This document shows positions 18,396 through 29,261 of a stretch of DNA of 64,000 nucleotides, piece by piece. Both the position numbers and the translations under genes were made by a program. The DNA comes from Whitmania pigra (taxonomy: Eukaryota > Annelida > Clitellata > Hirudinida > Haemopidae): assembly GCA_021613335.1 (NCBI GenBank), contig JAJTWR010000392.1, positions 262,501-326,500 of the forward strand, given 5' to 3'. The notes below the pieces were generated by a model. That model was not told where the DNA came from. It saw nothing but the letters and a program-made list of their open reading frames with translations, and ran no database searches. The first letter of the stretch is position 1, and each line of letters begins with the position of its first letter.

Positions 18396-21300
18396 TTAAT
18401 TAAAAAGTGTATCATTTTTTTTTGTTACAGTTAAGTTACAGTAGTTTAAATATGGATAGATAAGTGAATAATACAATGTAATTACTGTTTTTATGTTTAT
18501 ATAACGACGTACGCGATAAATTATGCCAATATTTTTAGAAATCTTTGCCGCTATGTACTGAATATGTTGCTTGCATGAGAGATGTTGGTCTATAATGACT
18601 CCAAGAAATTTACATGATTCGACACGAGATATAACAGAATTACTAATATAAATGTTACAATCATCCACGGGGAATTTCTTCCTTGCCTTATGGAAAAACA
18701 TATATACGGTTTTTTTAGTGTTGAGAGACATGAGGTTTGCCTTGAACCATTCTGCCAACTTCTCAAGCTCAGTATTCGTGGTAGAGTAGAGTTTATCAAT
18801 ATTATTTCCAGACAGAAAAACATTTGTTTGCGAACAGTAAGTACTCAAGACGATCAGAGGAGTTGCACAAGTCTTTGATATAAATCAGAATCAAAGGTGG
18901 TCCCAAGATTGAACCCTGTGGAACACCCAGGTTAACAGCTGCCAACGACGACGTTTGATTTGCGTATGAAACTATCTGACTCCGATTTTTTAAATAACTT
19001 TCAAACCAAGAAAAACATTTGCCTCGGATACCATAATGATGAAGTTTTTCCAAGAGAATATCATATCATGATTTACTGTGTAAAAAGCCTTAGCAAGATC
19101 CAGAAATACTTCAATAGTAGATAGATCCTGGTCAAATCTGTGAGAGAGTTTCGTTTGGAGAAGTGCGATTGGCATATATGTTGAATGGTTTTGCCGAAAG
19201 CCGAATTGATTATTTTTTATAACGGAATGTTTTTCCAGGAAAGAAATTGTTCTATTATAGCTTTCTCGAAATATTTGGAGAAGTACGGAAGAACAGATAT
19301 GGGCCGATAATTAGCAATGTTTTCCTTTGTATGTGATTTATGCAGTGGAATAACTTTGGCAATTTTTAAGTCATCGGGGAAGATACAGGAGGAGTTGATA
19401 AGTGCAGCGATGATTTGGGCAATCTTAGGTATTAACACCCCCGCAAGAGCAGGATTGATCTGATCATAGCCCGAGCTGTGGGATTAAAAAGCTTAAAAGT
19501 TTTTGACATTTGAATAATTTCTTCAGAAGTAGCCTCTTCCAAATACATTGATTGAGAAACAGGATCCCCTAGATACTGCTTGCAAAAAGTATTGCCTGGT
19601 GTTATTTTTTGGGCAAGCTTTGTACCAATTGTAGAAAAGTATTCGTTGAATGACTTCGCAATTTCACTGGGTGATGTTAGTGGCTGACCATCACAATTGT
19701 AAAAAACACATGGAGGCAGTTGATTTCTTTCTCGACTCAATAGAAGCTTTAACAAGTTCTCACGTTTTTTTGATATTGTTTGAGTATTCAGTAAATTTTT
19801 CTAGCGTCTGATGGTTTCATCCTTGACTCTTTTAAATCTATTCCTGTATTCAATAAATTTTGATTTATTTTTAGCTGAGGGATCTTTCAAAACCTTTTAT
19901 AGAGATTGTTCTTTTTATTGCATGATTTTAAGAGTCCCGGAGTCATCCAGGGTTTCTTGAAGCGATAAAGTTTTGTACAACGAGGAGCAATTGGAAGACA
20001 TCTGTTGTAGACTTCAGTGCATACATTAATAAAGGATTGGTATGCTTTAGAAACGTCCGGAGTCTTGCAATAACCCAGAACCTCAGGCCAATCCATTCCC
20101 TCAATCTCTTCGGTAAATCTAGCAACTACTTCCTCCGTATGCATTCTAATGGGTGAAGAAAGTAATCTGCTACAAACAGAACACCAGCACCGAACGAGAA
20201 GTAGATGGGAAGATGATCCGAAATGTCGTCTACTAAAATTTTTGAAAAACTTTTTTATTTTAGGATGCAGGCAATGACTTGACAATGTCGTCAAGAACTC
20301 CTGTACCGAGGTGAAATCACTTGTTATGTCCAAATTGAAGTCTCCCAACAATACCCAATCTCCATTTCTCCAGATCTTATCAAGCATGACATTGAGTTCC
20401 TCATTAAATAGTTGCAAGTTGCTTTTAGGGGCACCCCGTCATAACAGCCCCCGTCAAAACAGCCCCGACAAAACATTGGTAAAATTGGTTCATTGTGGAT
20501 TTGCTACATATTCACCATGACGTGATGATAAGGTGAGTCCGATAAGGTGTGGCGCGAATATGTTGTACGTCAATCGATAACATAAATTAAATTCCAATTC
20601 AAACTCTTCATTGTACACATTGCAACTTGGGGAAGGATCAAAAGAAATTAGACGATCAAAGGAACCTTAGTGACTTAATGAGTGTCTGGTAAATTATCTT
20701 TGTGCAGATGGCACATGGTGCTTGTCAATCGATAATTTATATTAAATACCAACTTGAAAAGTCTATGTAAACTAAGGAAGTAGCCGGAATCCTAATATTA
20801 TTTTAGACGATAAATCTTCCACTTAATGAAATTCCGTGATACCAATTAAACTCATAACGGTCATAAAAGCAACCACTAACTTTTTTTTTTTTTGAGCAAT
20901 TTTATTAATCATCAAAATAAACAAAACAAATCAAACAAAAGAGACACCAATATACGGATTAATAAAGAACTCATGGAACTTCGAATTAAATTTGGAATCA
21001 GTTATCAGTTAATGTATTCAACTCACAAAAAGTTTTTTTAATTATTGACGGGGCTATTTTGACGGGGCTGTTTTGTCCTGGGCTATTTTGTCGCCAGGCT
21101 GTTTTGACGGGGCTATTTTGTCACCGAGTGTTATCGTAGAGTTGCATAACTTTAAATTTACAAACATGTTTTCAAATGTCGAAGCAGTAAAATGACATTT
21201 TATTGAAGAAAACATAATATCCTGATGAATAAAAATTCCAACTCCTCCACCTCTCTTTTCAGATCGACTTGTTGCAATAAACGAGTAGCCAGGGATACAA

Positions 21301-21945
21301 ATGGAGTCACAATTGCCATCATTCAACCAAGTTTCAGTAACTGCAATTATTTTGGCTTTTATCCTATTATTCAGTATAATGATGTCGTGTATTTTGTTAG
21401 GTAAGCTTCTACAATTTATATGGAGAAATGAGATATTATTTGGAAGTTTTGATAGCCCAGCAAAATCTTCAGGTGTTATATATGAACGTGAGAATTATAA
21501 TCTGGATCAATATCTTCTAATTGAAAAACGGAATCTTCTTTATCAAAATAAAAATACGGAACAGAAGCCATCTTCGTGGGGTAAACATAAATTTCTTGAC
21601 TAAGATCAGTTTCTCCAGCCCCTCCAGATCATGTATCCGAACGGGCCTCGAAGATTCAGTTCTTTTGAGATACACTAAGCCGTTCCATGTACAGACTGCT
21701 GCAATTTTTTCCCCTAAGCAGTTTCCTTCCCTTTGCGAATATCTCAGAGTTTCTCTTTGTGAGATGTTCGTTGATGAAGATTTGTGAGTTGACGCGTGTT
21801 TCACGTAGTGCTTTTTTTGCTGCGTATCCCTATCTCGGACTCCTTTACCCGAGAGTGTCACAACGATAGGACGGGGACCCATTACTGGCAGATATTCTAT
21901 AACAATTGACGGTATTCTATAAACATTCACTCCCAACAGATGCAC
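18396..21945 (-). mobile_element. Dead non-LTR retrotransposon (jockey/CR1-like), minus strand
   Basis: Pieces of both LINE proteins occur in order on the minus strand. ORF1 remnant at 21517-21945 has GPRPIVVT and WNGLVYLKR, as in the LINE at 36475. The endonuclease remnant at 21137-21326 has RGGGVGIFIHQD; it resumes at 19887-20417 with LLGDFNLD. The reverse transcriptase remnant (18396-19755) has KVIPLHKS, NYRPISVLPYFSKYFEKA, FLDLAKAF, GVPQGSILGP and a decayed active site (LFANK where the family has FADD). Many frameshifts and stops separate the pieces. The 3' end is missing beyond about 18400. It is split by the MITE-like element at 20432-21130 and lies between the two P450 copies. Confidence 0.9.
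20432..21130. mobile_element. MITE-like element nested in the dead LINE
   Basis: About 0.7 kb with inverted terminal sequences: the left end has CAGCCCCCGTCAAAACAGCC, the right end complement has AATAGCCCCGTCAAAACAGCC in reverse orientation, with outer ends starting CACCCCGT / CACTCGGT. Subterminal words GACGGGGCTATTTT and GACGGGGCTGTTTTG repeat several times on the right side (21050-21125). It interrupts the LINE endonuclease between the block ending at 21137 and the block starting at 20417. No transposase is seen. I could not define a clean target duplication, and a few LINE codons seem lost at the junction. Confidence 0.7.
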
Positions 21946-23062
21946 TTTGGCATTAGGAGATATTGATCTTACATTTATATTTTTAAAGTTTGTTAAGCAT
22001 GTGAATTATTTAATTATAATGTCCTATTCGGAAGATGGTAATTGGATGTGCATTACCGATTTCGTAACAATTGTAATTATATAAATGTTAATGTAATAAC
22101 ATAGCATTATGTATCAATTAAAATATTAATTAACATTCCGTTTTCTCCCCATCGATAAGCATTGATAACCATGGGAAGTCCTTCTAATTCAATGAAACCA
22201 TGATGGACTTCGGGTCGACCCTGGGGGACACTCAGCATGCCTCAAACACACAGGGTATGCCTCAAACAACCTGGGGACGTCGAGCCAATCGAACTTGACA
22301 AACCAATTCTACAAACTTTCTCAGCAGGACATGAGCGTACTCTGTGACAGTTTCTAAATCAAGAATCCTCAATATGGGTACGCTGATTATGATTACGATG
22401 ATGAATTTGATGTTCCATTCATAGGTCACATGAGTTTATAAGTACCTAAGTTTTGAGAATTATTGTAAATTAATAAATGTGTGTTAATAATTAGGAGCTG
22501 TTTTATTTGTTGTTATCATTATTTTGGCTTATTTTGAGATGTGGGCTGAAATTTTAATATTTATTGGTCTATTTAGATGATTTTGTTACAATTTTTGTGA
22601 ATGTATGTTGAGTCTCATTTGAACATTTATTAGTCTTATAATATCGATTCAAAAACATCTTAAGTTATGTTTATCATGCATTATCTCTTTCTCTTCTGAT
22701 AACAGTCTTTTTTGAAAAATTATTCGTGATCTTGTTCATATTATTGTCACATCTTTTAACTTAGTCGTGAGCTCCAAGTTATGAACTTTATCCAAATTTC
22801 AACTTCCATCTTCGAAATTCATTTCACTGAGTCTCTTAAGTAATAATCTTTTATCAAAACGGGCAGGATTTTAGTAGTAATTATATTAACAACTAAACTG
22901 AGCTGTTGAATATTAACATGCATAAATATAAAAATAAATTTTTTTGATCATTGCTACATGCCTCAGTATTATAATGCTTTAAGCTGTTCATTGAATGTTT
23001 ACAGTTATGCCACAACAAAGCTGGATGGAGACCATTCTAGTAAGTTCTCACATGTTAAGATA
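21946..23062. other. Spacer between LINE and duplication copy B
   Basis: No gene recognised. A less AT-rich patch at 22190-22440 contains short open pieces (for example a 32-codon frame from 22202 and the run GYADYDYDDEFDVPF near 22378) but no continuous frame or convincing splice structure. The rest is AT-rich. Confidence 0.5.
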
Positions 23063-23576
23063 TTATTTGCTAACATTTGTTTTAACCTTAAAAATCACAC
23101 TTCTAAATTTTGTTCTCTTCTTTAAAACACCTTCTCGTTGCACAAACACATTTATGAGAGAATCCATCGCTCACCGGGGATTGAAGTAACGACCGTGAAG
23201 CTCAAGAAAATGTCTTCCCATTCATCAGAACGAAATGCGACCGAGTTTCATAATTTTCCAAATGGTGTTCAATGACATTGCTCGTCCATTTTAATGTCGC
23301 ATATTTTGCAAAAGGTCTCGCAAAATGATCTCAACGAGGTAAAAACAAACTTTTTATAAGGTTTACTTACAAACCGACAGCAGCACCGGTACAATGTTCG
23401 TAAGCTGTCTAATAAAAGCTTTCTCAGGCTATCGCTACTGAAACAAGTGTTATGTAATATTTTTTTAGGTTCATAGGTCTGTTTATTAATCGATGTCGAT
23501 GCAATTGCGGACCACGGCGGATTATTGTTCCTGTACATTTGACGGCGATAAAGAATTGTTTTAATTTAATCTTAAA

Positions 23577-25697
23577 ATGTTTGTTGCTTCGCTTGTTTTG
23601 CTCGTAATAACTGCAGGTATCTCATTAATCTGGTTGTACAACAAGAGGAATGCATCGATGTACAGTGCTGACGGATTACCTTTAAAATATGCTCCTTGTG
23701 TGTCTTGGGTGCCAGTGTTTGGTTCACTGCCTTTTATTCCACCATTCCCAACCATGTACAAGTTCTTCACCAAACACTCAGACAAATACAAAGACGTTGT
23801 AGCTTATTATATGATGAACAAGTGAGAGTAATAATATAATTAATTAAAATAAACAGCAATATGATGATGGCATGTAGTGATAGTATCTCTTCTGATGGTC
23901 AAAGTCTAATGAACGCATTTTGAAAATAACATAACATGAAATCTACCTATAGTAGATTTGATAGTTGTATTAATAATAACTTCTGACGCTGTGCATGCGG
24001 CGCTTTATAAATTAATTATTATTATTATTATTATATAGAATAAAGGTGAATTTATTTATTTGGAGGCTTAAATATACAAAAGAATTCTTAAAGACAAAAT
24101 TAATTTCCATGGCGTAATGGCACAACAGGTATCAAATAATGCTGAACAGCAGAGAGGCCATCCACGAAGCATTTGTTAAAAGGTCCACGGATTTTGCCGA
24201 TCGGCCGACAGGAGCTCTGAACAACATATTCAATCCTAATCAGAAAGGTCTTCCTTCTAACAAAGATACTACTTCGTTGATTGCTATTATTCAAGTTAAT
24301 GTTTTCACCCTAGGCATTCTTTTCCATTCTTACAATGAAGATTTTAAAAAGTACCACAAATTGAGTCTCGGAATAATGAAGCAGTTTGGATTCGGAAATA
24401 GGATCATGGAAAAGAGAATCATGGAAGAGATTGATCCACTTTTGGAAAAATTGGCAAAATTTAAAGGTTACTTTTGGATGCTTTGAATGAATGTAGTCTT
24501 AGTACGTCTTGCGTTTCCCAGGTGAGGAAATAAATCCCTCACCAATAATAACCAATTGCTCCATGAACATCATCTGTGGTCTGCTTTTCGGCAAGAGGTT
24601 CGACGACGACGATCCTCAGCTTGCAGGCATCATTTCCAATCTGAGAGCAAGTTTCAGGAACTTCTCCAAAATCTTCATAATTGACATTTTTCCTTTCCTA
24701 AGGTGAACCCTGAATATTTTTACGAGGATTAGTTTTCAAGAAATAAAGATTTGTTCACTTTGTTTTGCTTACTTCCGATGCAGGCATTTATCATACTTCA
24801 AGAATGCATTGTCCAATTCAGTGAAAGCACAGGATAAAGTGTTTGCCATGCTGGGGGATAAAATAATCGAATGCACCGACGATTCGAACGGTCTCGAGAG
24901 CTTCATCAGGAGTTACATCGAGGCAGAGGGTCCTCAATACGACAAAGAACAGCTCCTTCACCTCTTGCACGAATTGTTTCTAGCTGGAACCGAAACCACT
25001 GCCTCCACTCTCGAGTGGACTTTGGTTTTGCTTGGAAATCATCGAGATGTTCAAGAGAGAATGTTCTCCGAGATGGAGAAAATTGGAAACAATTGGACAT
25101 TATTGGATGATAAGAAGGACCTGCCATACTGTGAAGCAGTTTTCTGTGAGATACTGAGGACAAAATCAGTTGCACCTCTTACCCTGCCTCATGTCACCAT
25201 GAGGGACTCTCATGTCATGGGCTACTTTATTCCAAAAGGGACCTATGTAATCGAACACATAAACTTAACAAAGTTCTTCCTTGATTGACCAATATTGAAT
25301 TTGTTCAAAATAACTTCAGGTGTTTGGCAATGTGCACTCTGTCCACAACAACGTCGAATTGTGGGGAGATCCCGAAAAGTTCAGACCAGACAGATTCATG
25401 AAAGATGGCTCGCTGAATACCTCAGCCAGAGATCAACTAGTGTCTTTCTCTCTCGGTAAATCGGGTTTCGACATTGCCATTTTGTTCGCGTTACAGAAAT
25501 GAAGGTCACACTTTCTAGGTAAGAGGTCATGTTTTGGTGAGATACTTGCCAAACAGGAGGTGTTTCTGACCCTGGCAAACCTGGTGAAGAGGTTTGTCAT
25601 CCTCCCTCCTGTGAATCAGAAGGAAATATCAGTGGACGATGTCATGGATGTCACGTCCAAACCGTCACCGTTCAGAGTCAGGTTTGTCGAAAGGTGA
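23577..25697 (+). CDS. Cytochrome P450 (clan 2-like), copy B
   Basis: Seven exons with the same lengths as copy A: 23577-23821, 24129-24247, 24314-24466, 24522-24702, 24784-25246, 25320-25455, 25519-25697; 491 aa. The N-terminal anchor, AGTETT I-helix, EILR K-helix, PEKFRPDRF and FSLGKRSCFGE haem motif are intact. Differences from copy A are scattered substitutions, such as EILRTKSV versus EILRIKLV after the K-helix, near substrate-recognition site 5, and VFGNVHS versus VVGNLHS. No frameshift or stop separates the copies, so both seem to be maintained. Substrate unknown. Confidence 0.95.
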
Positions 25698-26683
25698 TTC
25701 ATGGCAGCAAGTGGAGAAAAAACAGCTTGAAAGGTTATAATTAATTTTTTAATTTAAAAGAAAATTGCTGTTCATTAACTGCTTCATTAGAGTTCATTAG
25801 CTTCATATCTTAATTATGATTAGCAAATTATTTATATAGTTATTTTGTCTGTTTACAGATTCAAATTTTTTATGACGCTTTGGAATTTCTACAGCTTTTT
25901 AGTAACTAGAGATTTGTTTGTATTGTAATTTTATTTTTTTGAAAATTTGTCGTTTCTTATTTTCTCGCACAACAAATGGTTTGAGACAACTTGAATTATA
26001 CACTTAATTGGCCATTATTTTTTATTAATTTTATTTTTTAACAGTTTGTGACTAATCATTTATCCTAATGAATAAACTTCTGTAACTGCTTTTGTTCAGA
26101 ATTAATTTTTCAATATTTGAGCATTTATATTGCATGGAAAATGCTTATGTAACAAAATTGACAGATTTATTTTGTTTCTGTTCAGACATTCAGGTAATGC
26201 TTACTTTATTTGATTTGATTTAAATTATATAAATTTTATTATGCATTTTTTTGTTGTTGAAGTTTTGTCTTGACTTGGAAAAAAATACATATTATTTTCC
26301 TGCCTTTGATGAAGTTGTGTTGGGTCTTTTGGAAATCCGTAATTTGAGCAAAGCGGTCTAGTCACATTAGTCTATTATTATCATTCTGTGAGAGAAGGCG
26401 ATTGTTATGCAAACTTAATGTCGGCGTCCTGTTTGCATTCGAGATGTGTACGTTAAGGCAGTGACTCATTTTTTGGAACTATCCTGTCGTCTACAATCAA
26501 CGTTAACCGTTAACTTAATAAGAAACTGGAAACTAACAGGGATGTTATTTTTTGGAGGGTGGGAGGGCAAAGGCGCCACAAGGGGTATACGGTCCCTAGT
26601 GAATTAACTTAATGTTAACCTCAAGTATCATATTGTTTTTCGAACTAGTTTAAAGCAATTTTAATAGTCGCAGGTCTTAAATC

Positions 26684-26875
26684 TTAATAGGGTAGATCAG
26701 CATTTCGAAGTTCTGGTTTCTTATCCGAATCTGCTAAAGTACTTAAAATTCTTTTTAAATTTAGTTGTTTGTGTTCGTGACTTTCAAATTTGACTTTCAC
26801 TTTGTTTAACTGAGGACGTTGCGTAAAACCAATATCTTTTGATTCAAGTTTAAAGACACTTGGTAATGACTTCAT
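26684..26875 (-). CDS. Short open frame of unknown function, 63 aa
   Basis: An ATG-initiated 63-codon frame in ordinary, non-repetitive sequence, rich in Lys and charged residues (FTQRPQLNKVKVKFESHEHK). No signal peptide, membrane segment or known domain is visible, and I do not recognise it. It lies in the part of duplication copy B that has no match in copy A, so it may be a fragment of a gene or of an inserted element, or may be chance. Confidence 0.25.
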   Translation of the reverse strand: MKSLPSVFKLESKDIGFTQRPQLNKVKVKFESHEHKQLNLKRILSTLADSDKKPELRNADLPY

Positions 26876-27059
26876 TATAGTGCTTTGCTAGAAAATCGGA
26901 AGTGTAAAGGTTTGTGCCAATGTTTGTAACGGTAAAGCCTCTAATTTTCTTGTGTTTAGGCACATGGCTTAATTTATTCAATTATATATACATATATATC
27001 TGAAGTACACCAGTTTTTATAATTGGCACAATTATCATTATTCTTCGCTGAATGGGAAC

Positions 27060-28182
27060 AGTTTCGAGGTGTATACGGATAAGTAACCGCATTTATATAA
27101 TTGAAAAGTTGTTTAGACTACTTAAAACATCAATTTAACTGGGCATTTAAGAAAATTAGTAACCTAAGGTAAAGGAAGCCATTTTAACATATTTTTAGTT
27201 CGATTTTTAATACTATTAGACCCCGTTAATCCAAAGTCGTCTTGAAATATTCAAGTGCAAGTTTAAGCGACAACAAACTTGGTTAGTTTTAAAAAATGCA
27301 TATTTTAAAAATAATATTTATTGTGGATGACATCAACAACAATCCCTAAATATAATAATTTTTTACGACAATCAGCTGTTTTCGAGTAAAATCATAGCGA
27401 TATTAAAGATTTAAAAAAAATATAATTATTATTAATATTTTGTTAATTTTATTATTTTTATTGATACATCAATACCGTCTACCAGTAAGTAGATAGTAAG
27501 ATACAGAGTCGCTAACTCCAATCTCTTTAAAAACACTTGAGACAGTTCAGACTGAGAGGCGGCCTGTTTCATGTTGACGAAAATAATTCTAAAAAACAGC
27601 TGCAAAGGTGGAACTTTAAGTTATATTGATTAAAGCATTAAATTTTCGTTTTTGATTAATTATTACCCTGGATTGAGCAATTAGGTCAGCTCGTGCACTT
27701 TTTGACGTTCATTTTCGACTGAGCCGGGTTGAGAAAGTGAGTTCGGGGAGAGTCAGTTGGCCAAAAAGCGTAGAGAAACCGATTGAAAAAGAGAGGAACA
27801 TGGCGATGATGATGATGACAAATCGTTGAAGTAGGCGCGCCTTGATTGTTATTTGGTCGACCATCGAATAGATTGGTATCAAGTTATTTTTTACGCGTGC
27901 TTAGCAATTACAATGCTGCAATCTTAGGAGGCAATTCTTGAGGAGATGGCGAAGTGTTTATATGTAATTAGTTGATTGATTTACTATCTAATTAATTAAC
28001 TTATTGAAAGTTGTTTGTTTAAGAATATCCTTTCATGTGTTCACAGGAACGTTTGTTTACGCCGTTGAGGTACTGAAGGAAGTAGTGAGTGGAATCTCCT
28101 AATAGTCGTCATCTTCATCATCATTCCTGGTTGTCATAGCACCCTCAGCAACAACAGAAGCATTGGCACCAATACTAACAAC
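27060..28182. other. Upstream region of the TIG receptor
   Basis: No coding frame supported. The last 500 bp before the ATG at 28183 is less AT-rich and probably contains the promoter and 5' untranslated region. I see no convincing TATA box. Confidence 0.5.
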
Positions 28183-29227
28183 ATGTCATGGACATGTCTA
28201 GGATTCTCTTTTACTTTGTTGCTTTCATTTGTGGTGCTCGTCTCGACCGACAACGCTTCTAACAACCCAGGTGAGTAGTTTTTGGGTTCAAATTGGGGCT
28301 TGGCAGGTTGGTATTTCGCTAAGAAATAATGAAGACATGATTTTTTTAATGTTGATTCATTTAAAGAAGTTCCATGGTTAAAATCCTTCAAATCACTCTA
28401 AGATTGAGATATCAAAAGACTTCTCTAAAAAAAATAATGTTTACTGCTCTCAACATGAAGATTTAAACGTATTAAATATTCATATTCACATTACTTCTGA
28501 AAATTCAGATTACTTTTGAATATTCATATTACTTCTGAAAATCCACACAAAAAAGTGCTCCTGTGTTTTCTGACATCTACTTAATTCATCACAATCAGCA
28601 TTTTTGCAATTAGTTTGATAAATGTTTAAATGATTTTAATGATTATGCTCCATGAGATCACTTGAAAATATTTGATGAATTAATTTAATTCTAACAGTTT
28701 GGTTAATTAGGTTTGTTGTTTTGATTTTGCATCAATTCTCGATGATATTCATTGGTAGATAAATAGTTAAGTGATACGAATTAACAATTCATCATTCGTT
28801 CATCCATCCATCTGATTATGACATTAATTCGTTCAATCATTTCTTCAAACTGACATCCCTGATGTTATATCTCATTGTCTCAGATTAGTCATTCATTTTG
28901 ACAAATGTTGTTTGCAATAGGAATAAATATTGTTATTGTATTAGTTAATCGACATTATTATTAATTGTGGATGAAACGTTTGCCGATTGCACAATAAAAA
29001 AAATAATCAAAATCGAAGGGAGGATGAAGCAACAAACATTGAAATAAATTGTATTTAATAAATAAATTGATTTAATATTTTATTATGAATTTATTAATTA
29101 CTGAAGATTAGCTACTTAAAGAGATGATGGTTTTAACTGTTGCAAGCTATCATTATCATTATTGTTATCGTTATCATTACCATTATCACTATTATTATCA
29201 GTCTTCTTCTTCTTCTTCTTCTTCTTC

Positions 29228-29261
<34 letters not shown>

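Larger units (their letters stand above)
23063..27059 (+). repeat. Segmental duplication, copy B (contains P450 gene B)
   Basis: Direct copy of 14021-18155. It lacks the Merlin element at its left edge and lacks about 124 bp of 5' flank found in copy A. It gained a short insertion in intron 1 (about 23965-24035) ending in GCGCTTTATAAAT and an ATT run. The 3' portion at 26540-26950 differs from copy A and includes a short minus-strand open frame. Confidence 0.93.

Noticed and set aside
21301..21603. Plus-strand hydrophobic 100-codon frame
   Set aside because: It is antisense to the dead LINE's endonuclease and ORF1 pieces.
22190..22440. Less AT-rich patch that could be a lost exon
   Set aside because: Open pieces are short and in different frames, with no clear splice sites or known family.
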